From Clostridia bacterium (GTDB taxonomy: Bacteria > Bacillota > Clostridia > Oscillospirales > CAG-272), in assembly GCA_017508195.1 (NCBI GenBank), contig JAFVZL010000029.1:1-55548 (forward strand): 55,548 bases of DNA. The letters are read 5' to 3'. The position numbers were made by a program, and so were the translations under genes. How positions within the stretch are numbered: the stretch's first letter is position 1; each line of letters starts with the position of its first letter. Shown in pieces: positions 1 to 6,935 of the stretch. Below the pieces are notes generated by a model. The model did no database searches and had not been told where the DNA came from. It saw only the letters and a list, made by a program, of their open reading frames with translations.

Positions 1-1
1 C

Positions 2-454
2 GGATCAACTGGAAAAATTAGCAACACTACTATCAATGCAAGATCTTCTGGAATCAACCTTGCAGGCGGTTCTGATGTAATTGTTGAAAACTGTATCGTA
101 AACGTAAGTGCCGCTGAGGCGCTGTTCGTTTCGAACAACGGCGGAGTATCAAAGGCAACCATTGATGGCGGTGAGTACAGCGCTGTTGGTAATACTATCG
201 TTACACACGGCGCTCACATCGTTATCGAGAACGGTACCTTTAGCGCTGCTCAGTATAACCTCTTCAAGTTATACAGCAACGGCGGAACGATCACGATCAA
301 GAACGGTATCTTTACGACCTCAGAGTATATCAACTACAGCTTCGATATGCTCACCGAAGATATCATTAAGGACATGATCGCTACATCGAGCACCAACTAC
401 GATTCTATCACCGTAACCAAGAATGCTGATGGAAGCTACACCATTGCAAACTAA
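2..454 (+). CDS. C-terminal part of a beta-helix-like surface protein (5' truncated)
   Basis: An open frame enters from the left edge and ends at TAA 452-454, giving about 150 residues with no start in the window. The sequence is rich in G, N, S, T, I and V. It repeats short strand-turn units of the type IENGTF, IKNGIF and IVENCIV, spaced roughly 20 to 30 residues apart, which is the look of a right-handed parallel beta-helix or a secreted adhesin repeat. No anchor (LPXTG or a C-terminal membrane segment) follows; the protein simply ends in a TIAN-type tail. It is probably extracellular, but the N-terminus that would carry a signal peptide is missing. A terminator hairpin follows at 490. Family and function are not recognised beyond this fold guess. 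Confidence 0.6.
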   Translation, partial: GSTGKISNTTINARSSGINLAGGSDVIVENCIVNVSAAEALFVSNNGGVSKATIDGGEYSAVGNTIVTHGAHIVIENGTFSAAQYNLFKLYSNGGTITIKNGIFTTSEYINYSFDMLTEDIIKDMIATSSTNYDSITVTKNADGSYTIAN

Positions 455-489
455 GCGGTAAAGGCATTCTTTAAAACATAGCGATTATT

Positions 490-521
490 GCACCCCACGC
501 CACGGCGCGGGGTGCTTTCTT
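490..521 (+). terminator. Rho-independent terminator after the surface protein gene
   Basis: The arms GCACCCC (490-496) and GGGGTGC (509-515) form a GC-rich stem followed by TTTCTT. It lies 36 bp after the stop codon and just before the IS200-like element. Confidence 0.75.
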
Positions 522-578
522 GTAAAACGAAAACCACGCGATAGTCGCGTGGTTCCATGAAGGTTAACCGGTGAAAAG

Positions 579-646
579 AAATCCTCCAAATATGTTATAA
601 TAGAATTGACCTGCCAGTCGAAACTAGAAACATATTTGGAGGATTT
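579..646 (+). promoter_or_regulatory. Inverted repeat that masks the tnpA ribosome binding site
   Basis: A perfect 16-bp inverted repeat joins 579-594 to 631-646. The right arm contains GGAGG (638-642), the ribosome binding site of tnpA. A transcript reading in from outside would fold and hide this site. In the IS200 family, translational self-repression by a leader stem-loop is established; here it is inferred from the pairing. Confidence 0.75.
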
Positions 647-650
647 ATCT

Positions 651-1121
651 ATGAAAAAAGAGAGCATAGACAATAATATTTTAGCACACACATCGTGGAA
701 TTGCAAGTACCACATTGTATTTGCGCCAAAGTATAGGCGCAAGGTGTTTTTCGAAGAAAAACGGTTGGAGATAAGAGAAATACTGCGGAAATTATGCCAA
801 TGGAATGGTGTAGAAATAATAGAGGGTGAGGTGTGCCCAGACCATATACATATGCTAGTAAGCATCCCGCCCAAAATGAGTGTTTCGGGATTTATGGGCT
901 ATCTTAAAGGAAAAAGCACACTTTTGATTTTTCAAAAGTGGGGTAATATGAAATTCGCGTACCGAAACCGCGAGTTTTGGTGCAAGGGATATTACGTGGA
1001 TACCGTGGGGAAGAACACTAAGGCGATAAAGGAGTACATAGCAGAGCAGTTAAAGCAGGATAAAGAGAGCGACCAGTTAAGTATGTTCGACCCACGGAAC
1101 CCATTTATGGGTAGTAAGTAA
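651..1121 (+). CDS. tnpA: IS200/IS605-type Y1 transposase TnpA
   Basis: 156 residues, the usual size for IS200 TnpA (about 150). It is an HUH single-strand transposase that cuts and rejoins the element's hairpin ends through a covalent 5'-phosphotyrosine. Visible signatures are the N-terminal W-N-C-K-Y-H-I-V-F-A-P-K-Y-R block, the HUH motif as HIHMLV (about residues 64-69), and the C-terminal helix with GYYVDTVG carrying the likely catalytic tyrosine, followed by the KEYI helix. The ATG at 651 is chosen because GGAGG sits 8 bp upstream; the longer frame from 606 would begin inside the leader stem. No premature stop is present, so it may be active. There is no TnpB/IscB partner nearby. Confidence 0.93.
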   Translation: MKKESIDNNILAHTSWNCKYHIVFAPKYRRKVFFEEKRLEIREILRKLCQWNGVEIIEGEVCPDHIHMLVSIPPKMSVSGFMGYLKGKSTLLIFQKWGNMKFAYRNREFWCKGYYVDTVGKNTKAIKEYIAEQLKQDKESDQLSMFDPRNPFMGSK

Positions 1122-1275
1122 CAGATGCATGGCTGGCAGGACAATCTAAAACGCACTTGTGCGTAGCCAGTAACATTTAGGGTTTTACCCGAAAATGAAA
1201 TACCCCCGGTTTCACCTGGGGATCTTTATTCCACACCGAGGATTCAAAACGTTTATTTAAAAGTATTAAGTATAA

Positions 1276-1316
1276 AAAAGAACCAAATCCGGAATTAAGG
1301 ACTTGGCTCTTTTTAT
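1276..1316. terminator. Bidirectional terminator-like hairpin
   Basis: AAAAAGAACCAAATCC pairs with GGACTTGGCTCTTTTT, with A and T tracts on the two sides. It can end both the XRE gene on the minus strand (stop at 1365) and readthrough from the IS on the plus strand. Confidence 0.65.
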
Positions 1317-1364
1317 GAAAAATTGATTCCGGCTAAATGATATGTCACTGTAGAGAGAAGATAA

Positions 1365-1577
1365 TTATTTGCTAATAGAAGGATTGTCGGTTAGATCGAG
1401 AATATAATCAACAGAAACACCGTAAAACTTTGCGAGCTTTATTAAAATGTATGTGGGAATATCGCGTTGGCCTAATTCATAATTACTGTAAACTTGCTGC
1501 GAGCAATTCAATTCTTTTGCAACAACCTTTTGTGTGAGGTCTCTGTCCTCTCGCAAATCTCTAATTCTGCGATACAT
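1365..1577 (-). CDS. Small XRE-family transcriptional regulator
   Basis: 70 residues forming a single HTH_3/Cro-like domain: IRDLREDRDLTQ leads into the helix-turn-helix (VAKELNCSQQVYSNYELGQRDIP), followed by the usual helix ending GVSVDYILDL. There is no second domain, so it is likely a simple dimeric repressor. GGGAG lies 8 bp before the ATG at 1577. It is transcribed away from the unknown gene at 1702, and the 124-bp gap between them holds a perfect 17-bp palindrome over the facing promoter. That suggests this protein represses the neighbour, itself, or both (inference). The AT-rich context and the flanking IS point to an acquired unit. Confidence 0.88.
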   Translation of the reverse strand: MYRRIRDLREDRDLTQKVVAKELNCSQQVYSNYELGQRDIPTYILIKLAKFYGVSVDYILDLTDNPSISK

Positions 1578-1609
1578 TACATACTCCCTTTGTTATTGAT
1601 TTCAAATGA

Positions 1610-1615
1610 ATTATA
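1610..1615 (-). promoter_or_regulatory. -10 box for the XRE gene
   Basis: On the minus strand TATAAT lies at 1615-1610, 33 bp before the start codon. No convincing -35 is found at 17 bp, so this promoter may be weak or need activation. Confidence 0.4.
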
Positions 1616-1635
1616 TCAAAGCAGAGACTTTAGTA

Positions 1636-1664
1636 TTGACAATTACCGCAAATTGCGGTATAAT
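1636..1664 (+). promoter_or_regulatory. Promoter with palindromic operator for the gene at 1702
   Basis: TTGACA (1636-1641) and TATAAT (1659-1664) are separated by 17 bp. The spacer and the first two bases of the -10 box hold a perfect palindrome, TACCGCAA-A-TTGCGGTA (1644-1660). A repressor bound here would block RNA polymerase. The adjacent XRE protein is the obvious candidate. Confidence 0.8.
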
Positions 1665-1701
1665 GGCTACGTTATCAATTTTTTACAAAGGAGTTATAAT
1701 T

Positions 1702-2394
1702 GTGAGCGCAGTAATAAAAAAGAAGGAAGCTATAGCACGAATTGACGAACTTCTTCAGAAGGCATTAGACAGATTTGTAAAACAAGCTTATAACGAATTG
1801 GTTATAAGATTGAACGATGCGGCAAGAAGGGGCGAAAAAGTTGCAAAGGGCAGTTTCGAGATGGGTGAATTCTATACCAGAAACTACCGTACAGGTGAAG
1901 TTACCAGAGATGAATGTGCTATAAAAAACAGAGTTCGTTTTGAACTTGAAGAGCTTGACTATGTACGAACGTATTGGCTTCAAGCACTTAGCGATAGGCA
2001 GAGAGATAAGCAAGGTTACGATAAATATCATACAATAAGAAGGTTCAGTTCAAAATTTGACATAGATTGCCTAGGTGAGTATTTGGATAACAATATTTCA
2101 TTCCAGTTTATTCGGAATGGAATGCTTGGGGGGTGCTTATTGTTTTTGTTGTATCCATTGCTTTCGCCAATACTTTTTATTGCACATAAAATAAATCCTA
2201 CATTTACGCTGAATAAAACCGGACGTTACGTTTTAAATAAAATACGTAAGCTATTAAGCGAAGATTGGATAAAAATAACTGCGGGCTCTCGAAAATATCA
2301 AGCAGAGAATTATCATGACGCCGCACATATTACTTTTAGATATGAGTTTAAGATACCAAGTGATTATGTAGTTGGTAGCAAATCGACAATGTAG
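1702..2394 (+). CDS. Unknown protein with a central hydrophobic segment
   Basis: 230 residues, family not recognised. The GTG at 1702 is chosen because GGAG lies 8 bp upstream and the promoter -10 box at 1659 excludes the in-frame ATG at 1606, which would lie upstream of the transcription start. The N-terminal half is charged and helical (KKKEAIARIDELLQK and onward). There is then a hydrophobic stretch, GCLLFLLYPLLSPILFIAHK, at about residues 140-159, which could be one membrane span, and a basic C-terminal part. The gene stands alone under an operator-controlled promoter next to an XRE repressor and an IS. That arrangement resembles small cargo or toxin-like modules, but nothing in the sequence proves such a role. 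Confidence 0.7.
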   Translation: MSAVIKKKEAIARIDELLQKALDRFVKQAYNELVIRLNDAARRGEKVAKGSFEMGEFYTRNYRTGEVTRDECAIKNRVRFELEELDYVRTYWLQALSDRQRDKQGYDKYHTIRRFSSKFDIDCLGEYLDNNISFQFIRNGMLGGCLLFLLYPLLSPILFIAHKINPTFTLNKTGRYVLNKIRKLLSEDWIKITAGSRKYQAENYHDAAHITFRYEFKIPSDYVVGSKSTM

Positions 2395-2536
2395 CTGATA
2401 TGTTAATAAATCGGATTCTACTAAGTATCGATTGAATTTTATTTTAAAATTAATGTCTTTGTTGGTCGAGCAATCGAGCATTGAATATAGGTGCTTTTTC
2501 AGTATATAATATTCCCAAACTAATCCTCGCTATGTA

Positions 2537-2565
2537 TTGCTTTTTCTCTTTGGATGTGCTACAAT
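2537..2565 (+). promoter_or_regulatory. Promoter for the DUF896 gene
   Basis: TTGCTT (2537-2542) and TACAAT (2560-2565) are 17 bp apart, and the start codon lies 32 bp downstream. Confidence 0.65.
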
Positions 2566-2597
2566 ATCCTTGCAAGATAATACTTACGGAGCAGATA

Positions 2598-2753
2598 ATG
2601 GAAAAGATTAAAATAGACAGGATAAACGAGCTTGGCAGAATTGCCAAGGAGCGCGAGCTTACGGCAGAGGAGCTCGAAGAGCGCAAAGCTTTGCGCGAGG
2701 AGTATCTTAACGAGGTTCGCAGACAGCTTCGCGGTGAGGAGGGAAAGAAATGA
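2598..2753 (+). CDS. DUF896 (YnzC-like) small protein
   Basis: 51 residues. It carries the recognisable DUF896 pattern: INELGRIAKERELTAEELEE followed by R-x-x-Y-L-x-x-x-R. It is almost entirely two charged helices, as known for B. subtilis YnzC. The family's function is not established; it is common in Bacillota. The start at 2598 is preferred over the longer frame from 2481 because the family begins here and GGAG lies 6 bp upstream, whereas the longer frame would start before the promoter. Its TGA overlaps the next ATG (ATGA at 2750-2753), so the two genes are translationally coupled. Confidence 0.85.
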   Translation: MEKIKIDRINELGRIAKERELTAEELEERKALREEYLNEVRRQLRGEEGKK

Positions 2754-3250
2754 AAAAAGGCAATTGCTCGATATGTTTAAAGCCCATAGATATTGATGAG
2801 GCACCGATACTCACGATGAGCGGCTCGGGTAATCCGAGATGCATTTGCGACGAGTGCGCGAATGATATCGATAACGCCACCACAGGCTACGACGTAGAGC
2901 TCATATCGACCTCGATCGATAAGATTGCAAACACTCTTACGAAGAATAACGTTGACGATCCTCTTACCATAAACACCGTAACCGCACTTCTCACGGATGC
3001 CGCGAAGCGTCTGAAAAAGCTTCTCGACGGTGAGCTTGATGCTATGGAGGAGGACCCTGCAGGTGTCCCCGTAGCGGAGGAAAGCTTCGATGAGATTCCC
3101 GAGGAGCTTCTTGAAAGTGAGGAGGATAAGGCACTCGACGAGGAAGAGGCGAAAAAAGCAGAGAAGCTTGATCGCGTATTCAATTGGGTATGGCTTGCCG
3201 TTCTCGTTCTGGCAGTTGGATTCATGGTCTGGTGGTTCTTCTTCAGATAG
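2750..3250 (+). CDS. Zinc-finger protein with a C-terminal membrane anchor
   Basis: 166 residues. The N-terminus has a four-cysteine zinc-binding pattern (CSIC at 6-9, then a CICDEC cluster at about 32-37). A helical middle and a very acidic stretch (E and D rich, about residues 100-145) follow, and then a single membrane span (WVWLAVLVLAVGFMVWWFFF) at the extreme C-terminus. The finger therefore faces the cytoplasm. The gene overlaps the DUF896 stop by 4 bp and is surely co-transcribed with it. No named family is recognised. A chaperone-like or membrane-recruitment role would be a guess. Confidence 0.75.
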   Translation: MKKGNCSICLKPIDIDEAPILTMSGSGNPRCICDECANDIDNATTGYDVELISTSIDKIANTLTKNNVDDPLTINTVTALLTDAAKRLKKLLDGELDAMEEDPAGVPVAEESFDEIPEELLESEEDKALDEEEAKKAEKLDRVFNWVWLAVLVLAVGFMVWWFFFR

Positions 3251-3323
3251 ATGTCATAATGATTATAGATTGCCGTTATATCGGACAAATCCCTTCGCAT
3301 AAGCTAATGCGGAGGGATTATTT

Positions 3324-4613
3324 ATGCCGTACAACCCGTTGCCGATACTGCTGCTTGTATCAGGTGTGTATCTTTTGTTCAAGCTGCGTTTTTTCTTTAT
3401 TCTTCACCCTATAAGATCATTTAAGAGGGCGTTTCTATCGTTAAGAGATAAAAAGAACCTCGCCTCTCTGACTCTCGCCCTTGCAGGTACGCTTGGCGTG
3501 GGAAACGTTCTTGGCGTTTCGCTGGGTATTATCATCGGTGGTGCAGGTAGCGTTTTCTGGCTCTTTTTGTCGGCTATCCCCGCATCCGTGTTAAAATATT
3601 CCGAGGTTTCACTCTCCGAGGATGTTTCGGCACGAGAGGGAAGGGGGATGTTTTATTGCATACGTCGCTCATTCGGCAAGTGCGGCACCGCACTATCTTA
3701 TGTATACGCCCTTGCATGCCTTTTGTTATCTCTGGTTATGGGCGCTGCTCTCCAGACGCGTTCGGTGGTTGATGCTGCCCACGTGCTCTACGGTACGGAG
3801 CCGATATTCACCGCGGTGATTGCGGCTGTTATTGTTCTGGTATCCGCGGTGTGGGGCGGAAGGATGATCGGAAGAATTACTCTCATAGTCATTCCTTTGA
3901 CAACAATAATTTACATATTTTTGACATTTGGTACAATAATGGGCAATTTTTCGAGATTTCCCGAGGTGATAAATGCAATACTGACAGACGCTTTTACGAT
4001 AGATTCTGGTGTCGGAGGTCTTGTCGGATTCTTAACCTCGCGCTCTGTCAGCGAGGGATTTGCGAGAGGAATATTATCTAACGAAGCGGGCGCCGGGACC
4101 TCAACGCTTGGTCATGCAACAGGTGGTGAAACAACACCTGCAACGAAGGGGCTGCACGGTGTCCTCGAGGTCTTTTTTGATACAACCCTGCTTTGTATGC
4201 TTACCGCCTTTGCCGTGCTTCTTTCAGTGCCCGATCCGAGCAGCTTTTCGGGTGGAGTAGAGCTCGTTTTTTACGCCATTGAAAGCTCACTTGGTGGCTT
4301 TTCTTCGGTTCTCACCGCGTTATGCATCCTCGCCTTTGCTTACTCTACCGTAATATGCTGGTATTACTATGGCACGGAGTGCGTAACTCAGCTCACCGGA
4401 AGGAAAGTATCACCCATTGTCTTTATGCCCATCTTTCTTTTGTTTGTGTTTACGGGCGCTTTTATCAGTGACGTTGTTTTGGTTGCCCTTACCGACTGCC
4501 TTATGCTTGTATTAACGCTTTTGACCCTGCCCGTGTTAATAAAAAGCTCCGACAGGATAGTTTTCCTGTCGGAGCGTGATGGATATTTAAAATTAAAGAA
4601 ATCTGATTCTTGA
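3324..4613 (+). CDS. AGCS-family sodium:alanine/glycine symporter
   Basis: 429 residues, polytopic, with about ten membrane spans. It belongs to the alanine-or-glycine:cation symporter family, which imports small amino acids with Na+ or H+. Visible signatures are GTLGVGNVLGVSLGIIIGG (about 55-73) and the conserved FARGILSNEAGAGTS block (about 246-260). The usual length is 450-500, and the N-terminus here is slightly short. GGAGG lies 8-12 bp before the ATG at 3324. The 3' end overlaps hom on the other strand by 21 bp, and the coding sequence also contains the hom terminator. Substrate specificity cannot be read from the sequence. Confidence 0.88.
   Translation: MPYNPLPILLLVSGVYLLFKLRFFFILHPIRSFKRAFLSLRDKKNLASLTLALAGTLGVGNVLGVSLGIIIGGAGSVFWLFLSAIPASVLKYSEVSLSEDVSAREGRGMFYCIRRSFGKCGTALSYVYALACLLLSLVMGAALQTRSVVDAAHVLYGTEPIFTAVIAAVIVLVSAVWGGRMIGRITLIVIPLTTIIYIFLTFGTIMGNFSRFPEVINAILTDAFTIDSGVGGLVGFLTSRSVSEGFARGILSNEAGAGTSTLGHATGGETTPATKGLHGVLEVFFDTTLLCMLTAFAVLLSVPDPSSFSGGVELVFYAIESSLGGFSSVLTALCILAFAYSTVICWYYYGTECVTQLTGRKVSPIVFMPIFLLFVFTGAFISDVVLVALTDCLMLVLTLLTLPVLIKSSDRIVFLSERDGYLKLKKSDS
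4541..4575 (-). terminator. Terminator of hom, located inside the convergent symporter gene
   Basis: GCTCCGACAGGA (4546-4557) pairs perfectly with TCCTGTCGGAGC (4564-4575). On the minus strand the stem is followed by TTTTT (4545-4541). It lies 17 bp after the hom stop and within the last codons of the symporter. Confidence 0.85.
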
Positions 4614-5813
4614 AAGAGGGGATATTCCGAGAGTCTCGAGCTTGTCTGCGAGTGCCTTTTCAGTCATACCCTCGGTCGTGAATGCGAATTCACCGTCAAC
4701 GGATATCTCGGTAATATCTCCGAACACCTCGCGCGCCTTGTTTGCTGCCGTGATGGGGAGCGCAATGTAATTCTTTGATACGAACTCATCGAATGTGCTC
4801 TTAGGCGAATAATCAGTCTTATTGAAGCCGGGTACTATAGGATTGACGTTATCGTAAGCGATTATCGGGATAAGATCGCTGACAACAGCCGATGCCGTTG
4901 CACCCGCACCAGCGCCCTGACCGTAGAACATAACGTTTCCGAGCGGCTCGGCAACTACCTCGATCGCATTATATACACCGTTGACACTCGAAAGAGGAGA
5001 GTCGGAGGGGAGAAGGAATGGCGCGACCATGATATAAGGCTCAGCGCCGTCTCGCGCAACGCATCTGCCGAGAAGCTTTATCTTGTGCCCGATACTCTCA
5101 GCCGCCTTGACGTCAGCTGCGCGAATACCGGTGATGCCCTCTGTGGGGATCTCATCGACCTTTGCGAGCATATCGAATCCGAGAGCTGCAAGGATAGCAA
5201 TCTTTCTTGATGCATCTATACCCAGCACGTCTGCATCGGGGTTTCTTTCGGCATAACCTCTTGCCTGAGCATCAGCGAGAGCAGACTCGAAGCTGTCACC
5301 GTAGGTAAACATTTTCGTAAGAATGTAGTTCGTAGTTCCGTTGAGTATACCGCGCACCTCGCGCATCTTGTTCTGTCTGATAGCAAAGAGCAGGGGAGAG
5401 ATAACGGGTATTCCGCCACCGACAGCTGCTTCAAAGCGATAGGACACGCCCATCTCTCTTGCGATGCTCACGAACTCGTCACCGAAGTTAGCAACTACCT
5501 CCTTGTTAGAGGAGATAACGTTCTTTCCTTTTTTAAGTGCCGCAACCGTGAACTCGTAAGCGGGATGTGATCCTCCCATCACCTCGATAACGGTATCGAT
5601 TTCGTCATCTGCGAGAATATCGTCAAAGCTGTGTGTAACGAGTGATGCAAAGGGAGAATCGGGAAAATCGCGCAGATCGAGGATTCTCTTTATGACTATT
5701 TTCTTGCCTGTATACTTAAAAAGCTCCTCACTGTTGTCGGTTACAAGCTTGGCGACACCGCCGCCAACGACACCGAAGCCGAGTATAGCAATATTGTGAC
5801 TGGTCTTTTTCAT
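4593..5813 (-). CDS. hom: Homoserine dehydrogenase
   Basis: 406 residues. It reduces aspartate-4-semialdehyde to homoserine with NAD(P)H, at the branch to threonine and methionine. The N-terminal Rossmann loop is GFGVVGGGV (about 12-20). Further marks are KEVVANFG, GGGIPVI and the family signature GILNGTTNYIL, followed by NPDADVLGIDASRK. Monofunctional enzymes usually have about 430 residues with a C-terminal ACT domain. Here the region after the catalytic domain is only about 60 residues, so the ACT domain is short or degenerate, and feedback inhibition by threonine may be altered (inference). GGAGG lies 6 bp before the ATG. The gene is monocistronic, with its own promoter and terminator. 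Confidence 0.95.
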   Translation of the reverse strand: MKKTSHNIAILGFGVVGGGVAKLVTDNSEELFKYTGKKIVIKRILDLRDFPDSPFASLVTHSFDDILADDEIDTVIEVMGGSHPAYEFTVAALKKGKNVISSNKEVVANFGDEFVSIAREMGVSYRFEAAVGGGIPVISPLLFAIRQNKMREVRGILNGTTNYILTKMFTYGDSFESALADAQARGYAERNPDADVLGIDASRKIAILAALGFDMLAKVDEIPTEGITGIRAADVKAAESIGHKIKLLGRCVARDGAEPYIMVAPFLLPSDSPLSSVNGVYNAIEVVAEPLGNVMFYGQGAGAGATASAVVSDLIPIIAYDNVNPIVPGFNKTDYSPKSTFDEFVSKNYIALPITAANKAREVFGDITEISVDGEFAFTTEGMTEKALADKLETLGISPLSRIRFL

Positions 5814-5842
5814 TTTGCCTCCGGAATATGGTCTACCGTGTT

Positions 5843-5871
5843 ATTTTAACACAAATTTTATAAAAAAGCAA
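5843..5871 (-). promoter_or_regulatory. Promoter of hom
   Basis: Read on the minus strand, TTGCTT (5871-5866) and TAAAAT (5848-5843) are 17 bp apart and 29 bp before the start codon. Confidence 0.7.
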
Positions 5872-5989
5872 TAATAAAGAGAAAAAATAAACTCAATAAA
5901 AATAATCGGTGCGACGAATGCTCGCTGAAATGGAACCGAAAATGGAAAAAATAAAGCTAAAAGCACCACTATTCATGCGAAAAACATAA

Positions 5990-6028
5990 CAAAACAAAGA
6001 AACGGGAACGTGATGGTACACGTTCCCG
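5990..6028 (-). terminator. Terminator of the LytM gene
   Basis: CGGGAACGTG (6003-6012) pairs with CACGTTCCCG (6019-6028). On the minus strand the stem is followed by a T-rich run, TTTCTTTGTTTTGTT. Confidence 0.75.
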
Positions 6029-6086
6029 CATTCTCTTTAGATCTTCCGAAAGCACTTTGCCTTCGATTATGCTTCTGACACCCTCT

Positions 6087-6761
6087 TTACTCAATGCCGA
6101 GCGATGCCTTCTGAGATTCCTTGGTGATATAGTCGAGGGGATGCATCTTCTTCCCGTTCACGAGAAGCTCGAAGTGCAGATGAGGCTCGTCTGCAAGCTC
6201 TGAGGTGGTGCTGTCTCCAACCGTGCCGATCACCTCGCCCGATTTGACCGTATCACCGACCTTGAACTCATCACCGCTTGCCGCGAGATTCGAGTATCTC
6301 GTTACAATGCCGCCCTCATGGGTTATCTCAACCGTATATCCGAGCTTCGGGTCCTTGTAGATTCCGCTTACCGTACCTGTCTCGGATGCATATACGTTTG
6401 CTCCCTCTTCAGCCGATATATCAATGCCTGCGTGCACACGCCATTCGCCGAGAGTCTCTGAGAATACGGGGGTCGTCAGATCGTGATCCTTGACCACCGT
6501 CCCCACGATAGGGGAAACGAATGCCAGGGGCTTCGGCTTAGGAGTCTCGTCGGGTGTTTCGTCACCGCTTCCGCCGCCCTCGTTACCTGTATCTCCCGGG
6601 ATATTGTCTGCGGGGGGTGTATCGTCGGGTGTATCATTGACCCTGTTTGCTGCCGCTACGATACCGATTATTATAGCCGTAAGGCAGAGTATTGCGACGA
6701 CCACGGCATAGATGATCCTTGTTGTTAGCGGCTTGTCGCTGAATTTGATTTTCTTTTCCAT
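6087..6761 (-). CDS. Membrane-anchored M23/LytM peptidase, SpoIIQ-like
   Basis: 224 residues. One N-terminal membrane segment (about 17-37) is followed by a D/P/G-rich linker (41-78) and an extracytoplasmic LytM domain (80-210). The zinc ligands of an active M23 peptidase are present: H110-x-G-x-D114 and H194-L-H196. The stretch KDPKLGYTVEITHEGG closely recalls SpoIIQ, the forespore protein that meets SpoIIIAH across the intermembrane space during engulfment; clostridial SpoIIQ often keeps its catalytic residues. A general cell-wall endopeptidase remains possible. The gene is transcribed alone, divergently from the kinase-argS-yebC operon. No clear sigma-A promoter is seen upstream, which would fit a sporulation sigma factor but does not prove it. 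Confidence 0.8.
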   Translation of the reverse strand: MEKKIKFSDKPLTTRIIYAVVVAILCLTAIIIGIVAAANRVNDTPDDTPPADNIPGDTGNEGGGSGDETPDETPKPKPLAFVSPIVGTVVKDHDLTTPVFSETLGEWRVHAGIDISAEEGANVYASETGTVSGIYKDPKLGYTVEITHEGGIVTRYSNLAASGDEFKVGDTVKSGEVIGTVGDSTTSELADEPHLHFELLVNGKKMHPLDYITKESQKASLGIE

Positions 6762-6872
6762 TATGTCCTTTTCCTTTCGTAAATCGTTGGTGTGTATATT
6801 TTCTTCCCACCTTAAGTGATTTATTCATGCGTTTCCGATTTTTTCTCAAAGGTTTAAAAAGCGCATCACCCC

Positions 6873-6901
6873 TTGACAATCATAAAAGTATCGGCTATAA
6901 T
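6873..6901 (+). promoter_or_regulatory. Strong promoter of the kinase-argS-yebC operon
   Basis: A consensus TTGACA (6873-6878) and TATAAT (6896-6901) are separated by 17 bp, 35 bp before the first start codon. Confidence 0.85.
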
Positions 6902-6935
6902 ATATTAGTTATATTACGCATACGCGGAGGTTGTA

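Larger units (their letters stand above)
522..1235 (+). mobile_element. IS200/IS605-family insertion sequence (tnpA only)
   Basis: The element carries a single Y1 transposase gene and no tnpB, as in the IS200 group. The left end has a subterminal hairpin (AACCACGCG at 531-539 against CGCGTGGTT at 545-553). The right end has a hairpin near 1201-1222 (CCCCGG against CCTGGGG) after a second stem-loop around ACGCACTTGTGCGT near 1150. IS200 elements have no terminal inverted repeats and make no target duplication, so exact ends cannot be fixed by eye; the limits given are approximate. Confidence 0.75.

Noticed and set aside
606..650. A longer N-terminus for the IS200 transposase starting at 606.
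   Set aside because: It would begin inside the leader stem-loop and lacks a ribosome binding site; the family starts at 651.
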